DNA of 64,000 nucleotides from Nocardia sp. SYP-A9097 (GCF_009649815.1 NZ_WJIC01000035.1:1-64000); one strand, 5' to 3'; positions 8,940 to 17,985 are shown, numbered from the stretch's first letter. Notes: generated by a model from the letters alone, not told the origin. A program made the numbers and translations.

Positions 8940-11900
8940 TCACCCGAACAGTGCCCGAATGTCTTCCGCATCGAGTCGTCCGGCGAATCCGCCGTTCTCA
9001 TCGTCGAGAACACCGTTGAACAGCGCCGATTTTCGTGACTTGAGGTCCATGACCTTGTGTTCGATGGTGCCTTCGGCGATCAGCCGGTAGACGACGACAT
9101 TGCGGGTCTGCCCGATGCGATGGGTGCGGTCGACGGCCTGCTCCTCCGTGGCGGGATTCCACCAGGGGTCGAGCAGGAAGCAGTAGTCCGCCTCGGTGAG
9201 GTTGAGTCCGAAGCCGCCGGCTTTCAGGCTGATGAGGAATACCGGCGCGGAACCGCCACGGAATCGCTCGATGACGGCTTGTCGTTTGCGGGTGCGCCCG
9301 TCGAGATAGCAGTATTCGATTCCTTCAGTGTCGAGCCGGGCCCGGACGTGCGCGAGGAAACCGGTGAACTGGCTGAAGACCAGCGCCCGATGTCCGCCGT
9401 CGACAACTTCGTGCAGGTGCTCGGTGAGCACGTCGATTTTCGCCGAAGCGACGGCATGGTGACTGTCGTCGATCAGCCCGGCGTGCAGGCTCAGCTGCCG
9501 TAACAGGGTCAAAGATCGCAGGATGGTGAAGCGATTGCGATTCATATCGTCGACGAGACCGAGCACCTTCTGCCGTTCTCGCTGCAGGTGCGTGTCGTAG
9601 AGCTTTCGGTGCTTCGGCGTCAGTGCGACTTCGAGCACCTGTTCCTGCTTTTCCGGAAGATCGGTGGCGACCTGTTCCTTGGTTCGCCGCAACAGAAGTG
9701 GTTTGATCCGCCGCCGCAGCTGGGCCAAAAGCTCTGTGTTGCCACTCTTTTCGATCGGACCGGCGTAATACTCGCGGAACCGGTTCGGATGCGGGAACAA
9801 TCCCGGTGCGGTGATGGAGAGCAGGGCCCACAGCTCCATCAGATTGTTCTTCATCGGGGTGCCGGTGACGGCGAGCTTGAACGGCGCGGTAATGCGGCGC
9901 GCGCACTGGTAGACCTTCGACTGGTGGTTCTTGACGAATTGGGCCTCGTCCAGGATCAGGCCGGACCAGGAGTGGGCGGAGTAGGCGTCGAAGTCGAGGC
10001 GCAGCAACGTGTATGAGGTGACGATGATGTCGGCCTCCGCGGTGATCTGCTGCATGGTGCGGCCACTGCGGCGGAGAGTGTCGGAAACCGCAACCCTACG
10101 AAGTCCGGGCGCGAAACGTGCCGATTCGGCAGCCCAGTTCGCGACCACACTGGCTGGGGCGATGATCAGCCACGGATCAGCGTCAGAGGTCTGTTGCCGC
10201 GCCGCGCAGATCAGGGCGAGTACCTGCACGGTCTTGCCGAGACCCATATCGTCGGCGAGGATGCCGCCGAGCCGGTGCCGCCAAAGGAAGGACAACCAGG
10301 CGTAGCCGTCCTGCTGGTAGGGCCGCAGGTGGGCGGTGAAATCTGTGGGAAGCGCTGGGGCATCGGCAGATTCGATGTCCGGCAGTCCTTGGACCTGACG
10401 TCGCCACCCGTCGGCCTGTGCTCCGACGACACCGAGCGCGGCGAACTCCTGCCACAGTCCGGCCTGGAATCTGCTGATGCGCAGGCCGCCTGATTCGACG
10501 TCCTGCATGGTCCGGGCCTCGTCGATCAGCCGGCGTAATGATCGCAGTTGGGGGTTGTCGAGTGAGAAGTAGGCTCCGCTCGGCAGGATCAGATGTGTGT
10601 CATCGGTGTTCAGCGCGGTGAACACGTCCAGGAACGGAACCTGTTGTCCTGCAGCGGATATTGTGATTCCAAGGTCGAACCAATCAGTGCCGGAACCGTT
10701 TTCCTCCGTCGATACCTCGATGACAAGTGCATCATCGGTATCTCGATAGTCCGGTGCGGGGCCCTTGGCGTCGATCTGGACATCAGGTTGTTCCCGCAAT
10801 AGCGGCAGCAGTTCGGTCACGAACCGCAAGCCCGCGACGCCGGTCAACCGCGTCGGCCGACTGCCGAGGGTGCGCGGGTCGAGTGTTCCGAGGTCGAGTT
10901 TCTCGAATGGTGCGATCAGCTCGGTCAGTATCCGCGATTCCGCCGCGATATCACGGAAGTGTGTATCGGTCCGAGGTCCAAGGTCGGCGCGGTGTTCGGT
11001 GCCGGCGATACGGTAGCTCCACTGCCACCGCGCATCGACGCGCGGCTCTGATCCGTATGTCACCTCGAGCATCAGCTCCGGACCGGAAATCTCTGGGGCG
11101 GTGAATGATTCATCGGCAGAGGTCATGTTGGCAGCGAGCCGCAACCGGGGATAGTACTGCGCGAGAAACGCTGACCGGTCGTGCTCCGGAATGGTCAACC
11201 GTACGCTGTTCGTCAGCATTCGCTGTGCCTTGTCCGGCACCGGCCGATCCAGCCGGGCCAGTCGCAGACGACTCTTGTCCGGGCGGTCGAAGTCGGTGAT
11301 ATCGGCCGCCTCGGCGTACACGAGACCGTGACTGGTCGCGCCGACAAATGCGATCGGCACGATCGCTCCGGAGCAGCCGTCGACCCGAATCGCCGGTGTG
11401 ACAAGGAGATCCCCGGAACCCGCCTGCTGTTCCACATCGACGCAGTAGCGGGCGGAGCCGATGATCGGCTCGTCGTCGAAGGCTCGCTTGCCCTGCACCA
11501 GCGCGACCCCTGCGGCCTTAGCCGTCTCCAATAGCGTCCACAGGCGAGGGCTGTCGAAGCTCGAGAGATTGATCGTCTTCTCGGTGCCGTAGTAGGAGTA
11601 CGCATTGCCGCTCTGGGACAGTGCGTGTATCTCCCGCAGAATCTGCACGTGATCGGGATTCAGCCGGCCACCGTAGTGGTAGCGGAGACTTCCCCAACTC
11701 AAATTCCCTGCTACCCAGCCGGTTCGGCCGGGCTGCACCGGCCGGATCGTCGCGATCATGCCCGGACTCGAAGGTTTGGCCTGCCGCACGGTGAACTGAA
11801 TACCCAAATCGATTGTCTCGGCATCTGTTCGACCTGGGAGCAGACTCTCGACCGCCTCCTCCCAGACCGGCCGTCCCGGGTCCGGGCCGACCATCGATGC

Positions 11901-12209
11901 GGGAACACAAGCGGACAGTACGATCGCGGCCGCGTGTTTGCAGTCGTACCCGACCGGGCATGTGCAGTCGCAGTCGATGATCTCCAGCACGCCCAGACTG
12001 CGCGCGAACCGGACGGCGGTCTGATAAAGGGCACCACCGCTACCGCTCACCTCGCCGATGAGCGCAAGATCCTCGGCCGCCCAGACGATGGATCCTGCCT
12101 TACCGCGTTCGGCGTAGTTCAGGCCCCGGTGGAAGGTGAGCTCGTCGAAATAGGTTGCGAGGCAGTGATCGGCGATCGTCAGTTCCGCTCGGTTCACCGA
12201 AGGCACCAT
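8940..12209 (-). CDS. SNF2-family helicase with SWIM zinc finger
   Basis: This is a DNA-stimulated ATPase of the SNF2/RapA type, about 1089 aa from ATG 12209. The frame is open to 12299, but that start has less support. The N-terminal SWIM finger reads CDCTCPVGYDCKH (CxC...CxH). The helicase core follows in the C-terminal half: Walker A in ADDMGLGKT, the DEAQ box in LILDEAQFVKN, the TGTPMKN motif, then the second lobe with FSQFTGFLAH and the closing motif DRTHRIGQ. The stop lies 77 bases after jetC, and the genes converge. SWIM/SNF2 proteins occur widely in actinobacteria, and their targets are not well defined. A defence role is possible from the neighbours only. Confidence 0.9.
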   Translation of the reverse strand: MVPSVNRAELTIADHCLATYFDELTFHRGLNYAERGKAGSIVWAAEDLALIGEVSGSGGALYQTAVRFARSLGVLEIIDCDCTCPVGYDCKHAAAIVLSACVPASMVGPDPGRPVWEEAVESLLPGRTDAETIDLGIQFTVRQAKPSSPGMIATIRPVQPGRTGWVAGNLSWGSLRYHYGGRLNPDHVQILREIHALSQSGNAYSYYGTEKTINLSSFDSPRLWTLLETAKAAGVALVQGKRAFDDEPIIGSARYCVDVEQQAGSGDLLVTPAIRVDGCSGAIVPIAFVGATSHGLVYAEAADITDFDRPDKSRLRLARLDRPVPDKAQRMLTNSVRLTIPEHDRSAFLAQYYPRLRLAANMTSADESFTAPEISGPELMLEVTYGSEPRVDARWQWSYRIAGTEHRADLGPRTDTHFRDIAAESRILTELIAPFEKLDLGTLDPRTLGSRPTRLTGVAGLRFVTELLPLLREQPDVQIDAKGPAPDYRDTDDALVIEVSTEENGSGTDWFDLGITISAAGQQVPFLDVFTALNTDDTHLILPSGAYFSLDNPQLRSLRRLIDEARTMQDVESGGLRISRFQAGLWQEFAALGVVGAQADGWRRQVQGLPDIESADAPALPTDFTAHLRPYQQDGYAWLSFLWRHRLGGILADDMGLGKTVQVLALICAARQQTSDADPWLIIAPASVVANWAAESARFAPGLRRVAVSDTLRRSGRTMQQITAEADIIVTSYTLLRLDFDAYSAHSWSGLILDEAQFVKNHQSKVYQCARRITAPFKLAVTGTPMKNNLMELWALLSITAPGLFPHPNRFREYYAGPIEKSGNTELLAQLRRRIKPLLLRRTKEQVATDLPEKQEQVLEVALTPKHRKLYDTHLQRERQKVLGLVDDMNRNRFTILRSLTLLRQLSLHAGLIDDSHHAVASAKIDVLTEHLHEVVDGGHRALVFSQFTGFLAHVRARLDTEGIEYCYLDGRTRKRQAVIERFRGGSAPVFLISLKAGGFGLNLTEADYCFLLDPWWNPATEEQAVDRTHRIGQTRNVVVYRLIAEGTIEHKVMDLKSRKSALFNGVLDDENGGFAGRLDAEDIRALFG

Positions 12210-12335
12210 ACGCGTCGAGCGCAATGGACGGAATGGCAGGCGTCGAGCCTTCTGTACACGAGCTGTCATTCGGAGAATCCGCCGACTCGGTTCCAGCATG
12301 CGCCGAGATCATTCGTTTCATGTAACGGGTCGGTC

Positions 12336-12416
12336 GATAGCCGATTTCGGCTCTGGATCGCTTGTGCACCAGTATCTTTGGACTGTCGAGAGCTGCATCC
12401 TGTTGAGGGGGCCCGG
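12336..12416 (+). promoter_or_regulatory. Leader shared with the second Mrr-like gene
   Basis: About 80 bases ahead of the Mrr-like gene closely match 17288-17376 ahead of its paralogue. The shared core is CAGTATCTTTGGACT, and both copies end in a GAGGGG ribosome binding site. Non-coding sequence kept alongside the gene in both copies probably contains the promoter. TATCTT could be the -10 box, which is a guess. Confidence 0.45.
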
Positions 12417-13025
12417 ATGGCCAGGCGACGGAGACAATCGGATACAGCGGCCCTGGTGTTCGTCGCCGCCGTGCTGATCGCCATTCCCGCCGCGGCCGTC
12501 ATCAGGTTCGCCGGCGACCATGTCGGTCTGCTGATCGGTGTCGCCATCGTTGTATGCGCGGGACTGGCCGGTAGCGCCCTCCTGGTCCGCCGCAGTCGAA
12601 TCAAGACCCGAGAGATAGATCGAGTCCGCCTGATCGAGGCGTTTCGCCTTGCGCAGATGACCCCCACCGACTTCGAGCGATTGCTCGCGTCACTCTGCGA
12701 ACGTGACGGCTGCCAGGATGTCCGCGTAGTCGGGGGAGCGGGCGACCTTGGTGCAGACGTCACCGCCAAAGCGCCCGACGGTCGACGTATCGTGTTGCAG
12801 GCCAAGCGATACCGAATCACCAGGGCGGTGGGAAGCCCCGACCTCCAGAAGTTCGGCGGAACCTGTTTCTCGATTCATAAGGCCGACGTCGCGGCCCTGG
12901 TCACGACGGCAGCCCAGTTCACCCCTCAGGCCCGGGGCTACGCGAACCAGATGAATATCCGGTTGTTCGACAACAAGGCGTTGTCTGCCTGGGTCTCCCA
13001 AACCGGCCCATCCCCTTGGGATTGA
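12417..13025 (+). CDS. Membrane-anchored Mrr-like restriction endonuclease, copy 1
   Basis: The 202-aa protein starts MARRRRQSD at ATG 12417, after a GAGGGGG ribosome binding site. Two hydrophobic segments (about residues 12-28 and 36-58) should anchor it in the membrane. The cytoplasmic C-terminal domain is of the Mrr_cat PD-(D/E)XK type: glutamate in DFERLLASL, aspartate in GDLGADVTA, and QAK in IVLQAKRY. Mrr-like enzymes cut foreign or modified DNA, and the substrate here is unknown. A close copy of the same length lies at 17377-17985, with about 27 substitutions by eye. Catalytic residues are intact in both. Confidence 0.88.
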   Translation: MARRRRQSDTAALVFVAAVLIAIPAAAVIRFAGDHVGLLIGVAIVVCAGLAGSALLVRRSRIKTREIDRVRLIEAFRLAQMTPTDFERLLASLCERDGCQDVRVVGGAGDLGADVTAKAPDGRRIVLQAKRYRITRAVGSPDLQKFGGTCFSIHKADVAALVTTAAQFTPQARGYANQMNIRLFDNKALSAWVSQTGPSPWD

Positions 13026-13113
13026 ACGAGGTGCCACCACTAATCTGCGTAGCCGCAGAGTTCGTCGATCAATGGCCTGCGGTGTGCGCCAACAACCTTG
13101 GCATGATGTTCAG

Positions 13114-13614
13114 GTGCGCACCCTCCTCGTCACCCTGATCCTCATCGCCGGCCTAGCCGTAGCCGCCGACTTCGGCGCCGCGGCCTACGCCGAAAAAGCT
13201 GCGGCCGAGGCCATGCGCAATACCGCAAACCTCGGCTCCAACCCCTCCGTGGATATCAAAGGCTTCCCAGTCCTACTCCAGGCCGCCAAGGGCAAGTACG
13301 ACGAACTGGTAATCGAAGCCAACCACGTAGGCACCGAAAAATTCGGCTTCGTAGACGTGGAAGCCACCCTCCACGGCGTAGAACTCCCCCTCACCGACCT
13401 GACCAAGCGCGAGCTACACCGTGTTCCGGTAGACCGCCTGGAAGCAACAGCCCGCTTCAACGCTCTCCGCCCCCTCGTCCTCCTCGACGTAGCCGGCCTG
13501 CTCCCGTTCGGTGTAGTCCCGACATCAATCCATATGGAGGGCACAACCGTCGTCGTAACCGGCACCGGCAAGAACGTCCTCGTCGATATCGACGCACTGA
13601 AGGGCAAATCCTGA
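13114..13614 (+). CDS. LmeA-like DUF2993 phospholipid-binding protein
   Basis: This is an exported protein of about 166 aa. GTG 13114 is preferred because it puts a signal sequence (RTLLVTLILIAGLAVAADFG) at the very start. A frame start at 13072 would add 14 polar residues in front of it. The rest resembles the DUF2993 family, whose mycobacterial member LmeA binds phospholipid in the periplasm and helps lipomannan maturation. The regions FPVLLQAAKGKYDELVIEA and VPTSIHMEGTTVVVTG are typical. It is shorter than many family members (about 250 aa) but looks complete. It appears to be housekeeping rather than part of the island. Confidence 0.75.
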   Translation: MRTLLVTLILIAGLAVAADFGAAAYAEKAAAEAMRNTANLGSNPSVDIKGFPVLLQAAKGKYDELVIEANHVGTEKFGFVDVEATLHGVELPLTDLTKRELHRVPVDRLEATARFNALRPLVLLDVAGLLPFGVVPTSIHMEGTTVVVTGTGKNVLVDIDALKGKS

Positions 13615-13800
13615 AATGCATTGATTCACAAGGAGGTTGAGATCATTTCTGTGCACCGCCGACTACGGTCGTGGACCCGTGCATTCGAAATTCGCCGGTC
13701 GTGTACTACCGACCGGTTCGAATATTGCGGGCGAGCGGGCTGCGCTGGCGAGTTATCCAAAGTTTCGAACAAAGACAGTTCGGATTCGATGCTGGCTCTC

Positions 13801-13899
13801 GGTTCAGTGACAGGCTCGCAGCTTCGACTCCACGAATTCTGCGTGGAATCGACGAATGGTTCCCCGGGATTCGAGCGTGTGCCAGCCGGCTGTCACTGT
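13801..13899 (-). pseudogene. Remnant of a phosphotransferase gene, internally deleted
   Basis: 13801-13865 aligns almost base for base with 18067-18131, the 3' end of the phosphotransferase gene. 13864-13899 then aligns with 18511-18546. About 380 bases between those two blocks are missing, and the joint falls on shared C residues. The coding sense is the minus strand, as in the parent. This is a dead fragment of a second copy. Confidence 0.75.
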
Positions 13900-13904
13900 A
13901 ACGA

Positions 13905-14170
13905 TTCGTCAACACCCTCGGCCTCGAATGCGCCCGCCCGGAACAGATCTCCTCGACGCAATCTCCGCCACCTGCGCAGAAGTCCGACAACACCACGGTC
14001 GCCAGCTGTCCGACCTCGGCGTAGACCATGTCGACGAGTGGGTCTCAGATGGCAAAAATGCCTGGGGCGCAACAATCCTGGCCCAACTCCTCCTGATGTC
14101 CGTGGAGCGCGCCCGCCTACTCGGCTGCACCCCCGAAGACCTGATTCGCTTCATCCATCGAACCGCCTGA
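13905..14170 (+). pseudogene. Frameshifted fragment of a paralogue of the 179-736 gene
   Basis: From TTCGTCAACACC at 13905 the DNA follows the 179-736 gene from position 469. The codons first read VNTLGLECARP. A base is missing within the CGCCCGG that corresponds to CGTCCAGG. After it the frame changes and continues as GTDLLDAISATCAEVR to DLIRFIHRTA, clearly homologous to the C-terminus of that gene. The N-terminal 110 residues are absent. It is joined directly to the phosphotransferase remnant, which places the breakpoint at 13899-13905. Confidence 0.75.
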
Positions 14171-14585
14171 CCCCGAATCTCTTTCATCCTCCATCAGCAG
14201 GTTCGGTATCGCATACCAGCGGCCACTCCTCTCCCGAGCGGAGGGCCGCCAGAACCTCCTCACCCCTGGTCCCCGCGGAAGCAACCCAAAGCACAACCCA
14301 CCGCATCAGGATCAGAGCCGCCGGACTCGGTCATAGCGCTGGCAAGCCGCACCGCCCCATTCTGGGCAGGAAACTCCGCCGGATCCCCGCCAAGCGACTC
14401 CACAAGCCTGTCGTACACCAACAGCTCCGCGGTCAACGTCCCCGCATTACAGTGGAGTGACGAACGTCGCCCGACCTCATGCGGTGTTGGTGTTGATCTC
14501 CAGTGCCCCCTGGGAAATGATCGCAGTTCATGCTGGATGGGAATGCTTGTCCGGCAAGGGGTTCGGTCTTCACGGGGGTGAATCG

Positions 14586-16556
14586 ATGCAATCGGCATAT
14601 GACTCGAAGAATCCGGAGCCACGTCCCAGGCCGGTCGTGGTGGCAATCTGTCTGTTGCTGGTGCTCGCGAGCCTGACGACCTACGGTGCGATCCGGTTGG
14701 CGCTGAAGACGTTCTCGGAGTCGTCGCCTGTAAGTCTTTCCGCGGCAGCCGATCTGCTCGCGAAGGCTCCCGCATTGAGCATGCGCGTGGTGTATTCCGA
14801 TGTCGACGGCCGCCAGGTCTCCGGCGACGTCGTGGTCACGAGCGAGCGCGACACGGCCGGAGTGATCACCGATCCGGTAGGGGGTCGGGCGGATCTGGTT
14901 GCGACCGCGGATCGATCTGCCGTGCAGGGTGATTCCGATTTCTGGGCTCGCCGGGCGCCGAAGAAGGCCGGGCAGCTGCGCAATCAATGGGTGCGGCCGA
15001 ACCGGGGCTCCGAATTCCCGGTGGATATCCCGAGCACGCTCAATCCGACCTCGCTCGCCGATTTCGTGCGTTCGCTGTCCGATGCAGCCACGGTCGATGG
15101 TGATATCGAGGTGATCGACGGCAAACGGGTTCGCACCCTGGTGTCGGGTGGCTGGACGGCCGCGCTCTCCACGGAGGACGGTGCGCTGCTCTGGCTCTCC
15201 GGTCCGGTGCGTCCAGGCTGGGGTGTTCGGCCGGCGGGTGTCCAGATCGACCTCGGCACCGAAACCACCGTCGGGCCGAAACCTGCTGCGCCGCTGATTG
15301 ATCCGGTCGACAATGACGCCGATCTCCCACATATCTCGATCGCGCCTGCTCCGACGGAGGCAGGTCCGACCAAGGACAGGGTGGACAAGGTGCTGCCGCC
15401 CGCCGCCGCACCCTCAACAGTGCCGCAAGCACCGAAAGCCATGCCGAACGAGAATGACCCGGCACCGTTCATCGATTTCAAAATCAGCGGCAATACCCCC
15501 GACTGCTGGACACCGACCTGCAGCTGGACCGTCACAGTCACCAATACCGGCAATACCGCGGGCGATGCCACGGTGATCGCCTCCGCGACGCCGGGAATGG
15601 CCACCCAGGAAATATCCCTCGGTGTCATCGCCGCCGGTGCCTCGGCTACGACACCGCCGATGACATTCGCGAACCCAACCCCCAAACCCGGACCGGGACA
15701 GACGAATACCATCCGCATCCAGTACGCGGCCTCGATCTTCTCCACCGCACGCGACGGTTCGGACGACGGTGCGTTCCGCGATGCCCGGCAACGAATCACC
15801 GCCCAGAACGGCGACCCGAAACGTTTGCTGGTCGCGGACTCGACCCTGATGCCGGATATCTGGCGCGCCTTTCTGCAGATGACCGATCACGCACCCGCCG
15901 ATACCGTCGTCCTGGAATCGGCGATCGAAGCCGTGGACACCGCGGTAGGCAAGGAACTGCTCCCCGAGGTGAGCGCACTTGTGAAGTCCGGACGGTTGCA
16001 GAATCCGCAGGATCTACCGAAACAGATCTCCGATGCTGTGAAGGCGAATAACGACGGTCGACTTTACGAGATCCAGCGCGCTGCCCGCTTGGTACGTGAG
16101 AACCCCACCGCGAGAGTGATTCTCGACGGCTACTTGGAGATGGTCAATCCCGCCACCGGTCAGCAGGAGAAGTACGGCGCGGACATCCTGGATACCGCGA
16201 ACAGGATCGGCTATCAGCTTAAGGTCGTCACCGGCCCCCGAGTGCCCGCGAACATCAACGACGCAATCGACCAACTCAACGGCGTGAAGGGCCGGAATGA
16301 TCAGACCGGTGTCTGGCAGAACGCCCCACCCGGATACCAGAAGGTTGTCGAGATCCACGTAGATCCCCAATCGGCCCGGTTCAGCAACTCGGACAAGGCC
16401 TGGATCGAGAACACCCTGCGCTACGCACAGAACCTCCAACTCTGCGGTCCCGATGGTATCCCGCGCGTGGATCTCCTGATCATCGAGAACTCCCGTGATA
16501 CTTTCCAGTGGCGGAAGGAGGAATTCGGTGCCGTCTTCGGAAGCCCCTGCCAATAA
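14586..16556 (+). CDS. Membrane-anchored protein with nuclease-like C-terminus
   Basis: The 656-aa protein starts at ATG 14586, behind GGGGGTG. One membrane segment (PVVVAICLLLVLASLTTYGA, about residues 18-37) is followed by a large outside part. Residues about 60-240 resemble an actinobacterial lipoprotein-like beta domain. A proline-rich linker follows, then an Ig/CARDB-like region (DCWTPTCSWTVTVTNTGN, about 303-320). The last 170 residues carry GADILDTAN with D533 and YQLKVVTG with Q544 and K546. That is a D...QxK pattern like the PD-(D/E)XK core, preceded by E/D-rich helices. I infer a toxin-like nuclease domain carried on an anchored stalk. The overlapping downstream gene would be its natural immunity partner. 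The family itself is not recognised. Confidence 0.6.
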   Translation: MQSAYDSKNPEPRPRPVVVAICLLLVLASLTTYGAIRLALKTFSESSPVSLSAAADLLAKAPALSMRVVYSDVDGRQVSGDVVVTSERDTAGVITDPVGGRADLVATADRSAVQGDSDFWARRAPKKAGQLRNQWVRPNRGSEFPVDIPSTLNPTSLADFVRSLSDAATVDGDIEVIDGKRVRTLVSGGWTAALSTEDGALLWLSGPVRPGWGVRPAGVQIDLGTETTVGPKPAAPLIDPVDNDADLPHISIAPAPTEAGPTKDRVDKVLPPAAAPSTVPQAPKAMPNENDPAPFIDFKISGNTPDCWTPTCSWTVTVTNTGNTAGDATVIASATPGMATQEISLGVIAAGASATTPPMTFANPTPKPGPGQTNTIRIQYAASIFSTARDGSDDGAFRDARQRITAQNGDPKRLLVADSTLMPDIWRAFLQMTDHAPADTVVLESAIEAVDTAVGKELLPEVSALVKSGRLQNPQDLPKQISDAVKANNDGRLYEIQRAARLVRENPTARVILDGYLEMVNPATGQQEKYGADILDTANRIGYQLKVVTGPRVPANINDAIDQLNGVKGRNDQTGVWQNAPPGYQKVVEIHVDPQSARFSNSDKAWIENTLRYAQNLQLCGPDGIPRVDLLIIENSRDTFQWRKEEFGAVFGSPCQ

Positions 16557-17286
16557 CTGGAACAGCTGCGAAGACGAGGTATTCGTCTGGCATTTCGACC
16601 TCCCCGCCATTCACGACGTCCTCGTGCCATGGCAGCGGTCCATCCTCGAGGCAGGCGAGCGCACCGGCATCCTGCGCGTTCAGGAACTGACCCTGATGGA
16701 CGGCTACTTCCGCCACGACCGCGACGGCTATATCCTCGACTTCCTCGTCGCCCACCCGAATCAGATCCCGAACATCGAGCCCGAAGACTCCCGCTCCCAA
16801 GGCATCTTCACGAAGTACCTGGATTCCTCTTTCGGAGCGCTCCCGGCAACCCGCCTCGAGTACTACGGCCGAGACGGTGGAATCATCGACACCTGGGTCT
16901 CGGATATGAGCGAAATAGGCTCCGCCGCAGGACTTCCAGAGTGGTTCCACCAACCGCCCGTCATGCTCGGCGGTATGGATTCCCTCCCCGGCGAGGACGC
17001 GCCCGTCAGTTTCGAGCTGGCGGTAACCGCGGACATCTTCTTCCCATGGAATCCCGCCATCCGTAGACCCGGTTTCAAGCCCCTCGACAACACCCACCTC
17101 GCCCACCTCAACGGCTCCCGCCTGAACGCCTTCCTCTCCGCCCTGCGTGCGGCCACATTGACCGCCGGTGGCGAATGGAAGCCCGTCCCGAACTACAGCC
17201 GCAACCGCCGCCAAGTCGACGAGAACGGCTTCATCCTCCTCGACGCCCCATCCTCATCCTGGCAGATCGGCTCGCAGGCACGTTGA
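16528..17286 (+). CDS. Unknown 252-aa protein, possible immunity partner
   Basis: The start GTG 16528 is set by a strong ribosome binding site, AAGGAGG at 16515-16521, inside the end of the previous gene. The two genes overlap by 29 bases, so they are translationally coupled. The protein is acidic, soluble and rich in Trp, Pro and Asp (VFVWHFDLPAIHDVLVPWQR at the N-terminus), with no signal peptide or membrane segment. I do not recognise the family. Size, acidity and overlap with a putative nuclease gene fit an immunity protein, but that is inference. Confidence 0.6.
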   Translation: MPSSEAPANNWNSCEDEVFVWHFDLPAIHDVLVPWQRSILEAGERTGILRVQELTLMDGYFRHDRDGYILDFLVAHPNQIPNIEPEDSRSQGIFTKYLDSSFGALPATRLEYYGRDGGIIDTWVSDMSEIGSAAGLPEWFHQPPVMLGGMDSLPGEDAPVSFELAVTADIFFPWNPAIRRPGFKPLDNTHLAHLNGSRLNAFLSALRAATLTAGGEWKPVPNYSRNRRQVDENGFILLDAPSSSWQIGSQAR

Positions 17287-17287
17287 T

Positions 17288-17376
17288 GAGATCCGATGCT
17301 GATTTCGGTTCTGGATTGCTTGTCCCCCAGTATCTTTGGACTAGCGAGAGCTGAATCCCGCGTTGAGGGGTCCCGG
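17288..17376 (+). promoter_or_regulatory. Leader of Mrr-like copy 2, duplicated from copy 1
   Basis: This stretch matches 12336-12416, including CAGTATCTTTGGACT and the GAGGGG ribosome binding site. It was duplicated with the gene. No terminator for the preceding gene is visible in it. Confidence 0.45.
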
Positions 17377-17985
17377 GTGGCCAGACGAAGGAAACAATCG
17401 GATACAGCGAGCCTGGTGTTCGTCGCCGCCGTGCTGATCGCCATTCCAGCTGCAGCCGTGGGCAAGTTCGCGGGCGACCATATCGGGCTGCTGATCGGTC
17501 TCGCGGTAGTCGCGTGTGCGGCACTGGCCGGTGCTGCTTTCCTGGTCCGGCGTAGTCGAATCAGGACTCGAGAGATAGATCGAGTCCGCCTGATCGAGGC
17601 GTACCGCCTTGCCCAAATGACCCCCGCGGACTTCGAGCGGCTGCTCGCATCCCTCTGCGAACGCGACGGCTGCAGGGACGTCCGCGTAGTCGGAGGAGCC
17701 GGCGACCTGGGTGCGGATGTCACCGCCAAAACGCCCGATGGTCGCCGTATAGTGTTGCAGGCCAAGCGATACCAAATCGCCAATACCGTAGGCAGCCCCG
17801 ACCTCCAGAAATTCGGCGGAACCTGTTTCTCGATACACAAGGCAGACGTCGCGGCCCTCGTCACGACGGCAGGCAGGTTCACCCCGCAGGCCCGCGGCTA
17901 TGCGAAGCAGATGAATATCCGGTTGTTCGACAACAACGCGCTGTCGGCCTGGGTCTCCAAGACCGGCCCATCCCCTTGGGGTTGA
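17377..17985 (+). CDS. Membrane-anchored Mrr-like restriction endonuclease, copy 2
   Basis: This 202-aa protein is a paralogue of the 12417-13025 product with the same length and layout: two N-terminal membrane segments, then an Mrr_cat-like nuclease domain with DFERLL, GDLGADVTA and IVLQAKRY. The start is GTG 17377, aligned with the ATG of copy 1, after GAGGGG. Differences concentrate in the membrane segments (for example LAVVACAAL instead of VAIVVCAGL) and a few surface positions, while the catalytic core is unchanged. That pattern suggests both copies are under selection. Confidence 0.87.
   Translation: MARRRKQSDTASLVFVAAVLIAIPAAAVGKFAGDHIGLLIGLAVVACAALAGAAFLVRRSRIRTREIDRVRLIEAYRLAQMTPADFERLLASLCERDGCRDVRVVGGAGDLGADVTAKTPDGRRIVLQAKRYQIANTVGSPDLQKFGGTCFSIHKADVAALVTTAGRFTPQARGYAKQMNIRLFDNNALSAWVSKTGPSPWG

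Larger units (their letters stand above)
13615..14585. other. Gene-poor region with stitched gene remnants
   Basis: No intact gene is supported here. 13695-13716 is an inverted repeat (CCGGTCG and its complement around 8 bases). 13801-13899 matches two separate parts of the phosphotransferase gene at 18067-18546, and 13905-14170 is a broken copy of the C-terminal half of the 179-736 gene (both listed separately). On the minus strand, roughly 14260-14450 reads like the tail of a lost gene (LVYDRLVESLGGDPAEFPAQ), but it has no start and I do not recognise it. 14450-14585 is probably the promoter of the next gene, whose ribosome binding site GGGGGTG is near 14575. Confidence 0.6.

Noticed and set aside
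11625..12416. Long extension of the first Mrr-like gene to 466 aa
   Set aside because: It is the reverse-strand shadow of the SWIM/SNF2 gene. The paralogue at 17377 confirms the 202-aa protein.
13695..13716. Inverted repeat CCGGTCG/CGACCGG as a terminator
   Set aside because: There is no T run, and it is about 80 bases beyond the DUF2993 stop. It is kept only as part of the remnant region description.
13621..14460. 279-aa reading frame
   Set aside because: It crosses two unrelated gene remnants and has a composition (Pro/Arg/Ser-rich) typical of a shadow frame.
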